From Ostreiculturibacter nitratireducens (lineage in GTDB: Bacteria; Pseudomonadota; Alphaproteobacteria; Rhodobacterales; Rhodobacteraceae), in assembly GCF_032670585.1 (NCBI RefSeq), contig NZ_JAVQHL010000001.1, forward strand, positions 992,001-1,056,000: a DNA stretch of 64,000 nt, in the 5' to 3' direction. Positions 25,195-33,600 of the stretch are shown piece after piece; within the stretch, counting starts at the first letter, position 1, and every line of letters starts with the position of its first letter. Made by a program: the position numbers and the translations under genes. The notes beneath the pieces were generated by a model. The model saw only the letters and a program-made list of their open reading frames with translations. It made no database searches and was not told where the DNA came from.

Positions 25195-27414
25195 ATGGAC
25201 ACTCAAAGGATATTCCGCCACTCTCCGCAGTGTTTCAACTTCTTGTTCGGACGTCTCGCGTTGGATTTCGATGTCTTGATGGTGGGGGACCCGAGGTTTC
25301 CCGGGGGTACGTCGACCTCCATCGCCGCGGAGGTCGCTGCACTGGCCGGCGGCGGGTATTCGGTCGGGCTCTTGCCGGTGGCGGGCCCGGTACTCAAGTA
25401 CCCTCACCCAGTCAACAAGAGCATCACGCAGCTGGTCGAAGCCGGGCAAGTGACATTGGTACCCAGGGGGGAGCCCGTCTCGGCGCGCCTCTGTCTTCTT
25501 CATCACCCTCAAGTATTCCATGACTATCCCGAGGAGCCGTGGCGCGTCCGCGCGGAAATGACCCGCATGGTCGTGCATCACCCGCCAACCGACGGTCTGG
25601 GCGCCGGCACCTATGACGCCGCGGCAATCCACGGCGTGGTGACGGATCTCTTCGGCGACGTCGCCTGGGCGCCTGTGGGCCCCAAGGTCCGAGATGCGTT
25701 TCGGCGGGTCGAGATGCCGCCGCCACTGACGCCCGACGACTGGCTGAACGTGATCGACTGCGACAACTATCACGTCGATCGGACAGGGTTCCGGCCCGGG
25801 CGGCCGGTGATCGGGCGCCATTCGCGCCCCGATCCGGCGAAATGGCCAGCCGACCGCGAGACCTTCCTCAAGGCTTATCCCGACCGCCCGGACATCGTGG
25901 TGCGGCTGATGGGCTACGGTCCGGAACTCGACCAGATAGTCGGGCGTCGCCCTGCAGGCTGGCGCACCCTGCCCTTCGACGCGATGCCGGTCCGAACCTT
26001 TCTGGCCGGCATCGACTTCTTCGTCTACTTTCACAGCCCGGTCTGGATCGAAGCTTTCGGGCGGTCTATCCTCGAAGCCATTGCCGCAGGCGCAGTGCCC
26101 ATCCTGCCAGAGGATTTTCGGCCGCTGTTCCAGGAGGCGGCGATCTATGCCAAGCCAGACAAGGTCGCTGAAATGGTGCTTGAACTCCACGCGGACCCGC
26201 GCGCGTGCAGTCGTCAGATCGCGATGGCTCGAGAACTAGTCGCTGAACGTTTCGGGCCTCGGGTGGCAGTGAACCGTGTCCGCGACCTGATTGGCGACCC
26301 GGCGCCGCGCCGGTCACCGGCGCGCGCCACAAAGCGAGCGGCGCTTTTCGTGACCTCGAACGGTGTGGGGATGGGGCACCTCACGCGCGCGCTCGCCGTG
26401 GCGCGTCGCTTGCCCGACACGCTCACGCCTGTGGTCGCTTCGATGTCGAAGGCCTTCGCCGTCGGCGAGCGTGACGGCATCCGGTGCGAATACATAACCT
26501 ACCACAAGAATGTCGGTCTGGATTACGACGTCTGGCAAGCCAGCATCGATCGAGAGATCGGCCACCTCATCGCGCACGTGGAGCCGAGCGTCTTCGTCTT
26601 CGACGGCAATGTGCCTTACGATGGCATGATGCGAGCAACGAGGGACTTTCCCCACCTTTGGAAGGTGTGGCTCCGCCGCGGGATGTGGGCGCCGGGCACG
26701 GGCGAGAACCACATCCGGCAGCAGGACCTTTTCGACGCGGTCATCGAGCCGGGCGAGATTGCGGCGCCCTTCGACCGAGGACTGGCCCAAATCAACCGGC
26801 AGAAAACCATCCTTGTTCCTCCGATCCGTTACCTGCGCGATGACGAGGCCTTGTCTCGGGAGGAGGCCCGCGATGATCTGGGACTGGCGCCGGACGATAC
26901 CGCCGTGCTGATGCAGCTTGGCTCGGAGAACAACTTCGACTTCTCTGCCGCGCGACGGCAAGTGTTGACGAAGCTCCGCGGCTGGCCCGGGATGACGCTA
27001 GTCAACGCCGAATGGCTCATCAGGGATGCTCGCGAGGCCGACCCAGGACCGGACGTCCGCCGGCTTCGGGTGTTTCCGATCGCGCGCCACCTCGCCGCCT
27101 TTGATTTCGCGGTCAGCGCGTGCGGCTACAACACATTCCACGAGAATCTTGCAGCGGCGTTGCCGACGGTCTTCGTCGCGAACGAGAATCCCGAACAGGA
27201 CGAACAGTGGCGCCGCGCGCACTACGCCGAACTGAAGGGGGCCGCACTGGCCTGCCGGATGCACAACCCGCTGGGCCTCGATCGCGCGCTTGACCGGATG
27301 CTTCTGGAGGACGAACGGGCCGCGATCCGCGACGCATGTAAGGAACTGCCCGCGAGCAACGGCGCCGTCGATGCGGCGGAGTATCTGGCCAACCTCGCCT
27401 ATTTCAGGCGCTGA
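25195..27414 (+). CDS. Two-domain glycosyltransferase (GT4-like plus MurG/GT28-like)
   Basis: About 739 residues when read from ATG 25195; starts at TTG 25261 or ATG 25279 are equally possible because none has a clear ribosome site. The first half is a GT-B, GT4-like domain: DVLMVGDPRFPGGTSTSIAAE opens it and EAFGRSILEAIAAGAVPILP is the donor-site signature. The second half begins RAALFVTSNGVGMGHLTRAL, a MurG/GT28-type N-terminus, with VSACGYNTFHENLAAALPTV as its donor-site region. A fusion of two GT-B domains suggests two consecutive sugar transfers or a processive enzyme. It converges with the radical SAM gene (11 bp overlap). Confidence 0.85.
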   Translation: MDTQRIFRHSPQCFNFLFGRLALDFDVLMVGDPRFPGGTSTSIAAEVAALAGGGYSVGLLPVAGPVLKYPHPVNKSITQLVEAGQVTLVPRGEPVSARLCLLHHPQVFHDYPEEPWRVRAEMTRMVVHHPPTDGLGAGTYDAAAIHGVVTDLFGDVAWAPVGPKVRDAFRRVEMPPPLTPDDWLNVIDCDNYHVDRTGFRPGRPVIGRHSRPDPAKWPADRETFLKAYPDRPDIVVRLMGYGPELDQIVGRRPAGWRTLPFDAMPVRTFLAGIDFFVYFHSPVWIEAFGRSILEAIAAGAVPILPEDFRPLFQEAAIYAKPDKVAEMVLELHADPRACSRQIAMARELVAERFGPRVAVNRVRDLIGDPAPRRSPARATKRAALFVTSNGVGMGHLTRALAVARRLPDTLTPVVASMSKAFAVGERDGIRCEYITYHKNVGLDYDVWQASIDREIGHLIAHVEPSVFVFDGNVPYDGMMRATRDFPHLWKVWLRRGMWAPGTGENHIRQQDLFDAVIEPGEIAAPFDRGLAQINRQKTILVPPIRYLRDDEALSREEARDDLGLAPDDTAVLMQLGSENNFDFSAARRQVLTKLRGWPGMTLVNAEWLIRDAREADPGPDVRRLRVFPIARHLAAFDFAVSACGYNTFHENLAAALPTVFVANENPEQDEQWRRAHYAELKGAALACRMHNPLGLDRALDRMLLEDERAAIRDACKELPASNGAVDAAEYLANLAYFRR

Positions 27415-28489
27415 CGGTCAAATCCTTTCGCGCCACATAGGTCGACGTAAAGGGGTCGATTCCGGTCGTGCCGCATATCTGGGCGCATTTCTCGAGCCGC
27501 CGCTCGCCGGGCAGCCAGCCCCGCGCTAAATGCGAGAAATAGCGGTTCACGATCACCGCCAAAGGATTGTTCGCCAAATTCAGGTTTTCGGCGCCGACCA
27601 TCGACAGCAGCGCCTCATAGCGGTCGAGATAGGCATGGCCGGGCTTACCGAAACGGCTATCCGGCACCCCCGGCCGGTCGATGAAAGACGACCCGAGCCA
27701 GCAACATGGGAACACCATTCCGTCCGCGGCGACGTACACGGACTTGTCGTGCATCACCTTGCAGTCGATCCCGCAGGTCCTCAGTGCACCTGACCTAGGA
27801 CGGTTGGCGCCGATGAGCGAGGGGGGGAAGCGGCCGCTCGGTCTCAAGACGTCGACTTGCCCGCCGCGCTCGTCCAGCACTTTCTGATCTTCACCGTAGA
27901 AGCGGTTGGTCGATTTGAGGACGAATTCCTCGAACCCGATTTCCTTCGACAGGCGTTCGGCCTCTTCCACCTCAGTGTCGTTGTGCTCAAAGACGAGCAT
28001 TTCCCAAACCGCGCGCCCCCCGGCCGCGACAAAGGTCCGCGCGTTCTCGAGGATCAGCGGAAATCGGGTATGACGGCGGTAGCGCGCGTGGCTCTCGGCG
28101 GTCGCCCCATCGAGCGCGAAATGCACGACCACGCCAAGTTGCGCCAGATCCTGCCAGAAGTCCGGCTTTCGCGCGCTGCCGTTGGTGTTCATCGTCAGGT
28201 AGAGCTTGGGACTGACCGACCGTGCATAGGTCAGGATCGGCACGAGTTCCGGCGTGATGATCGGGTCGCCGAAATTCCCGCAAAGGGAGATCGTCCTCAA
28301 CTGCCGCAGAAAGTCGGGATCGAACCACTCCTTGAACCTGTCCAGGGTGATATCGGTCAGTGGCAGGTTCGCGCGCGTCTTGCCGCCCGAGATGTTCCGG
28401 CCGCACATCGGACATCCCGCCTGGCACCGGGTCGACGGTTCCAGATGGAGGACGCGGATATCCTGATAGGAATACAGCTGATAAGCCAC
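27404..28489 (-). CDS. Radical SAM protein with SPASM-like C-terminus
   Basis: A 361-residue protein starting at GTG 28489. The radical SAM cluster motif C22-x3-C26-x2-C29 (CQAGCPMC) sits near the N-terminus, followed by SLCGNFGDPIITPELVPIL and TMNTNGSARK, as in the AdoMet radical fold. The C-terminal half has further cysteines (LRTCGIDCKVMHD, MVFPCCWLG, KCAQICG) typical of a SPASM domain holding auxiliary iron-sulfur clusters. Relatives modify peptides or carbohydrates; here the neighbouring glycosyltransferases point to sugar or peptide modification, but the substrate is unknown. Family assignment is firm, role inferred. Confidence 0.9.
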   Translation of the reverse strand: MAYQLYSYQDIRVLHLEPSTRCQAGCPMCGRNISGGKTRANLPLTDITLDRFKEWFDPDFLRQLRTISLCGNFGDPIITPELVPILTYARSVSPKLYLTMNTNGSARKPDFWQDLAQLGVVVHFALDGATAESHARYRRHTRFPLILENARTFVAAGGRAVWEMLVFEHNDTEVEEAERLSKEIGFEEFVLKSTNRFYGEDQKVLDERGGQVDVLRPSGRFPPSLIGANRPRSGALRTCGIDCKVMHDKSVYVAADGMVFPCCWLGSSFIDRPGVPDSRFGKPGHAYLDRYEALLSMVGAENLNLANNPLAVIVNRYFSHLARGWLPGERRLEKCAQICGTTGIDPFTSTYVARKDLTVSA

Positions 28490-28930
28490 GGCACCCCGCT
28501 TGCTGACCGGGAAAACATTACTGTCTGGGCTTCAGTTGGTAAATGGTGAGGATCTTGTCCGTGACGCGACAGCGCACGGGGAATGCGTGTGTTCTCGCCG
28601 CCGGATTGCGTCGGCAGAAACCATTGAGCGAACCATTCCGAAACATGCCATCGGAATCGATGCCGCCAAAAGTCTGTTGCGTTCGAAAACAGTGGTCGCA
28701 ATACTTTCATCCAGACGACAAGGAATGCGCCAGGCACCGGAACACGGAGACGCTGTAATACCGGCGAGAAGTCCGGTGGCCATACCGCTGTTTCGCCACC
28801 AGGAGACGGACGACGCTGCGCGCGAATGCGGCGACCGGAACTGCCGGGTAGTGCTTCTGGCGTAGAGAGACCGAATGGATATTCCGCCCACAGGCGGAAC
28901 AAGGAAAGAACACGCGAGAGGGAAGAAGCC
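28490..28930. other. 441-bp divergent intergenic region between the radical SAM and 442-residue helical genes
   Basis: No convincing gene is seen; short open frames here lack protein-like composition. It should hold the promoters of both flanking genes. The only clear structure is a perfect inverted repeat close to the plus-strand gene. Confidence 0.6.
28882..28899 (+). promoter_or_regulatory. Inverted repeat TTCCGCC-N4-GGCGGAA upstream of the helical-protein gene
   Basis: A perfect 7-bp inverted repeat with a 4-nt spacer, 31 bp upstream of the ATG at 28931. It may be an operator or a 5' UTR hairpin. No copies were noticed upstream of the other genes in the cluster. Confidence 0.4.
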
Positions 28931-30259
28931 ATGCCGATGGAAGCTGACGAACTCAGCGAGATGAAGAACCTGATCGCCGTCGCACGGAAACGCGAATTGT
29001 TCTTCGGCCTATGTCTCGGCAAGAAGCCCGAGGACTCGGTCCTTTACATGCACCGCAAGAAATCGCCCGAAATCCTCGCGAGGAACGCGAAGAAAGCTGG
29101 CGACACGCCCAAGGTTACAAGCGGCGTGGTGTCGGTTAAGGGCAAGGTGATGTCCCTCACATGCCAAGACGACATCCCCGCCGGAATGGCACGAGCCATG
29201 CGCCTCTTCCTGACGCGCAACGACTTCAAGATGAAGGTCGTGATCCTTGACACCGAGGGCCAGTTGATCGAGTCCGATGGAGACGACGAGGACGAAGCGC
29301 AGCTCGACGGGGCGGAAGCCGACGACGGCGATGACGAAGCCTTCCAGGCCAGCGGGGATCAGGAAGAGGACGAGGATGACGAGGACCAGTCGCCAGCCGA
29401 AGACCCCCTCGCCGCCGAATGGCACGAGGCCGAAAGCGAACTGTCCCAACCCGTCGAGGCATACATTCGTGCCGGGCACGAGAAATCGCCGGTCGTGGAA
29501 AAAGTCTGGGCCGGCGCGCTTCAGGCCGCCGGAAAGGGCGACTACAAGACAGCTTTGGACGTGGCACGGAGAATTCAACCGCTCGTCACGGCGGGGGAAG
29601 ATGACGGCGGCGCGGAGCAACGCGAGGAACAATCGCCCGAGGCCGCTGCCTGGGCGAAGCTTCAGGGCCCCCTTGGCGATCTCTATGCCCGGGCAGTCGC
29701 GCACAATCCGCCGACTCGGACGAAACTCGAAGCAGCCTGGGCCATGGCCGTCGAAAAGGCAGATTCCGGCGATTTCAAGACCGCCCTGACCATCGCGGCA
29801 AAACTCAAGCCTGCTCTCGAAGCCGCAGCAGATGCCGGCCCGGCGGAGACCGAGATTCCGAAAGATGTCGTGGCTTTCCAGAAATCCCGAATTCTCTGGA
29901 GCAACACGCGGGCGAAGATGCTGAGCGAGATGAAGAAACTCGAAAGCGCCATCATCAGCGCCTGCGCAGGCGACGAGGATCTGTCGGCCGTGGTAGCGGA
30001 AGTCAGCAATTTGACCCGTCGCCTCGACGTGTTCGACCAACGCCTCGAAGATATCCTCGACCGGATCACCAACTCGCCGGACGGACCCGCGCGCGAAACC
30101 CTGAAGAGCGACGCGAAGGCCGCGATCGAAGCCTACAAACGGGCACTCGGCGACGACTTCTTTAACGACGTCGACGCCAACAACGGCTTCGTCAACGTCG
30201 CCGTGGCGTCGACCGCGCAGAAGTCGCTTGATGCGATATCCAAATCGCTGGGCGCCTAG
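28931..30259 (+). CDS. Helical accessory protein with acidic linker and cluster-shared C-terminal domain
   Basis: A 442-residue cytosolic-looking protein. ATG 28931 is supported by GAGAGGGAAG just upstream. Residues 1-115 form a distinct N-terminal domain (LIAVARKRELFFGLCLGKKP). Residues about 115-160 are an extremely acidic low-complexity linker (DGDDEDEAQLDGAEADDGDD). Two similar helical modules follow (KVWAGALQAAGKGDYKTALD and AAWAMAVEKADSGDFKTALT). The last 135 residues match the 175-residue protein at 36681-37208 almost along its length (FDQRLEDILDRITNSPDGP here, FDTRLEDVLDDITNTEDGP there). No catalytic motif is seen. As the first gene of the cluster it may be an adaptor or chaperone for the large proteins downstream. 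Function unknown. Confidence 0.8.
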   Translation: MPMEADELSEMKNLIAVARKRELFFGLCLGKKPEDSVLYMHRKKSPEILARNAKKAGDTPKVTSGVVSVKGKVMSLTCQDDIPAGMARAMRLFLTRNDFKMKVVILDTEGQLIESDGDDEDEAQLDGAEADDGDDEAFQASGDQEEDEDDEDQSPAEDPLAAEWHEAESELSQPVEAYIRAGHEKSPVVEKVWAGALQAAGKGDYKTALDVARRIQPLVTAGEDDGGAEQREEQSPEAAAWAKLQGPLGDLYARAVAHNPPTRTKLEAAWAMAVEKADSGDFKTALTIAAKLKPALEAAADAGPAETEIPKDVVAFQKSRILWSNTRAKMLSEMKKLESAIISACAGDEDLSAVVAEVSNLTRRLDVFDQRLEDILDRITNSPDGPARETLKSDAKAAIEAYKRALGDDFFNDVDANNGFVNVAVASTAQKSLDAISKSLGA

Positions 30260-30476
30260 CGACGCACGTATTCGATAAGCGGCGACCATCGTCCCAGTGC
30301 GCAAGCGCCTCTTAGGGGCGCATCGCCTGTCGAGCAGCAAAAGGTTCCCCGACCGTCATGCGGCTCGAAGCTTGTAGAGGCGCTCCGACGGTCCAAGCCG
30401 GAAACGTAACTCTCCGGGAATTTGTTGCGTCAGGCAACTAACTTTCGGTGCCAGAGAACCGCACTACCGGCGCCAC

Positions 30477-30620
30477 ATGCGGCGGCGTTTCATCCTGGCC
30501 ATGGCCGAAACGCTGAACACCTCGGCGAACTCCGTTCGCGACTGGCGCCTGCGTTGCGACTTGAAACCTGTTTCCGTTGGACTCGCTGACGGCTCGTGGC
30601 TACCCTCTTTTCAGAAGTGA
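30477..30620 (+). CDS. Possible 47-codon reading frame with HTH-like segment (perhaps a transposase remnant)
   Basis: ATG 30477 to TGA 30620. The segment MAETLNTSANSVRDWRLR resembles a helix-turn-helix of the resolvase or transposase type. There is no ribosome site upstream, and the frame ends 16 bp before the metallopeptidase start. It could be a decayed transposase fragment, a leader peptide, or chance. Confidence 0.25.
   Translation: MRRRFILAMAETLNTSANSVRDWRLRCDLKPVSVGLADGSWLPSFQK
30543..30558 (+). promoter_or_regulatory. Candidate sigma-54 promoter upstream of the metallopeptidase gene
   Basis: TGGCGC-N5-TTGCG matches the -24/-12 consensus (TGGCAC-N5-TTGCA/T) with GG and GC correctly spaced by 10 nt. 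It lies 78 bp before the ATG. Sigma-54 control is known for several T6SS loci. The match overlaps a possible small reading frame, so chance cannot be excluded. Confidence 0.4.
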
Positions 30621-30636
30621 GACGTGCGAGGACAGA

Positions 30637-33600
30637 ATGGCGTACGAAGGGCTCACCCCAAAACAGATTGAATTCATTAAGAAATACTTGATTAAGGTCG
30701 GCGCATTCAACAGGAAGCGCGAAAAGGCCTACAACGAAGAGCTGGTTGCCTCGTATCGCGCGCTACAGGACCGGATTACCTCGCTCCGCCGCGATGTCGA
30801 CAAGTTTGGCGCGCAGCTGATCGCAGCCTCGATGAAGGCTCAGATCGACACAGCTGACAACATTGTCGGCCGCAATCCGGACGTTCCGGACATCCCCGGC
30901 GCGCACGCCGCCCTCGACGTCGTGGAGGCGATGCTTCTTGCCGGACAGCGCGCCGATGAATGGCAGGCACGGCGCGACCGGCTCGAACCGACGATGAAGA
31001 AGGCTCTCGGATCTCTCGTGAAACAGAAGGCCGAAATTCAGACGGCATGGACGGACTCCGAAGAAGCCGCGGCGCTCGGGGCCAAACGCACCGAGGTCGC
31101 CCCCTACGATCGCGCGCTTCGGCGCCTGGACGCCGTCGAGGAACTCATCCGTCAGGGCGTTGCCGAGCAGAAGATCATCCAACGGATCTACGAGACTCCG
31201 ACCGGTGCCGAGAACATTGGGACCGTTGTCGCGGTATCAGCGGCGAAGACCGCGCTGGACGTGGAGGTCGCCAACTACAAGGCAACCGTCGAAAGCCTTG
31301 GCAAGACCTTCAAGCCCGATCTGCCACCTGCACTTCTGACGATCACCGGGGCCATCGACCAGATCGTTTCTAACGTGGTCAAGACCGACGCATACGCGCT
31401 GAACTCTGCGGCGGCCGAAGTGAAGACGAAGGTTGCCGAACTCAAGGAGGCGGCCAAGACCCCGATTGCCGAGCGGCAGAAATGGCTTTCCGATCTCGCG
31501 GCGGTCGAGGCGCGCCTGTCCACGCTGCGCAACCATAGGCAGGCGGGCAACGCCCAGCATATCGTCCCGAGGATCAACGTGATCCAGGGAGACATCAACG
31601 TCGCGACCGGCAAGGCAACGGCCCACGACTACGTTGGCGCTTCGGCCCAGATCGCCGGGCTTGCGGACGCGTGCAGCGAAACGATCACGCTGGCCGACGC
31701 CATCAGCAAGTTCAAAGCGATCGTGGCTGACCGGAATGAACGGATCGGTCAGATCGATGGCCTCGGAGGCTCAGCGCATGCGACCGTTGCGGCCCTGATC
31801 AACGAGGCGAAGGCGAAGCGGAATTCGGCGGTGGCGCTGGCCAGCCAGACACCACCCGACTTCGTCGCGGCGGTCAAAGCACTGAACGAAATGCCGCCGA
31901 TGATTGACCAGGCAGTGCGTCTTAGCGCCTTCGCGAACTGGGTCAATAGTCAAATTGTGGACTACAAGAACGAATATCAGGGACTGAAGAGCTGGCAGGA
32001 CGGCCTCAATCCAGCGGACGCGCCGCTCGACCCCGATCTGCCTGCGCTCGACAAGGTCATCAAGGACGTCGAAGCGCTGATGGGGGTCACCAACGAAGCC
32101 GGGACAAACCGTGGGCAGGCGATCGAGAAGGCCGGCGGTATCATTTCAACGTCCGGGCATTTCAAGACAGCGATCAAGACACGCAAGACGAATGCCGAAA
32201 AGTACTACGCGGCGCGCGCCGATCACGCAGCGCGCCTTGCGAAATTCGAGGGCAAGCCAGGTGAAGAGGCGGTGCGCGAATACGTTGCGCGCATGAAGGC
32301 CGACGCAACTCAGGCGGAAGGCGCGGCAAGCCGAAAGGAATACCACGTCGGTACGCAGCTCCTTGAGAGTTCCAGGGCGTCCGAAGCCGCGATGCTCAAG
32401 CAACTGGAACTCGGCGCCGCTTTCTTCCCGAAGTACGACGAGGTCCGAAAGCTGCTCGAGAAGATCGAGGGCAAGGAAGACAAGGAAGACCCAGACAAGT
32501 CGATCGCTCCCGATCCCAATCGCGAAAAGGCCGCTGATCTGATCGCCGAAGTTAAACGGCTGCGGGCCGAAGCCTACAGCAAGGGCGTGGCGCAGCGTGA
32601 CTGGGAAACGGCGACAAGCCTGGTCGAAGCGGCCAAGGCGAGGGTCGAGGAAGCCGCCAAGATGCTCGCCGCGGTCAAGTCGCTGGAAGCGGGCAAACGG
32701 GAACTGGGCGAGGACACGCAGAATTTCACCGCAGCCTTCGCCGCTTACGGCACTATCCGGTCAGCCGCCGAGACCTACGCCGCCGGCGCTTTCGGCGAGA
32801 AGTTCACCCAGGCCGACGACGCGATGAAACGGGCGTCCGACGACAACTCCGGGCCGGACGTAGTGAAATCAAGCGTCGAGGCGGCCATCGCCATCTGCGA
32901 GACGATCATCTCGCTCGCCGGGAAGAAGAAGGCCTACGAGACAGCGCGCACCGCGGCGGACACACAGCACAAGGCCAAGGTGGTGCCCGCAGACACGCCA
33001 GAGAACGGCATCCATGAGCAGCGCGAAAAGATCGACAAGTTGCTCGAGGAGGCCTCCGACCTCGCAAAGCCAGAGGTCTACGACTTTGACCGCGCTACGG
33101 CGAAGATCGCCGAGGCGCTCACGCTTGCGAATGCGGTCCCGGCGATGCTTGCCGCCCGCGACGCTGTCAAAGACAAGATCAAGAACGTCAAGGATCTGAT
33201 CACCAAGCTCGAAGGTCCGCAGTACGCGGCAGGCTGCAGCAAGGAGATCGACAGGCTCAAGAAGGTACTGACCGACTTCGAGGCGGCGGAAAAATCGCTG
33301 GATCTCGGCAAGATGAAATCGATCGCGGAAGCGGGCGATGCGCTTGTGGCCCCCTACGACGCTCTGGGTGAAGACTACAAGAAGTTCGTTCAGTCAAATC
33401 GTCAGGCACACTGCAAGGAGCGCTGGGATCTGGTAAAGGACCTTGTTCCGGATTTGGATGACAGCCAGTTCCCGCAGCGCAAGCGCACGCACGATTTCGT
33501 CACGAGCTTCAACCACCACGTCGCGCGGCACAATTACAAGGCCGCGCTGGAGGCCTACGGTCCGGTCTACTGGTCGTCAGAAACAGCCATCTTGGCAGCG

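Larger units (their letters stand above)
30260..30636. other. 377-bp intergenic region ahead of the metallopeptidase gene
   Basis: It contains a possible 47-codon reading frame and a sigma-54-like promoter match, listed separately. The rest shows no gene, tRNA or clear terminator. Confidence 0.6.

Noticed and set aside
24730..26190. 486-codon minus-strand frame
   Set aside because: All but the last 144 codons are antisense to the glycosyltransferase, whose conserved motifs prove the plus strand is coding there.
28500..28865. 121-codon plus-strand frame in the divergent region
   Set aside because: No ribosome site, low-quality composition and no domain; more likely promoter and leader sequence.
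29009..30340. 443-codon minus-strand frame
   Set aside because: Antisense to the 442-residue helical gene; no ribosome site or recognisable domain.
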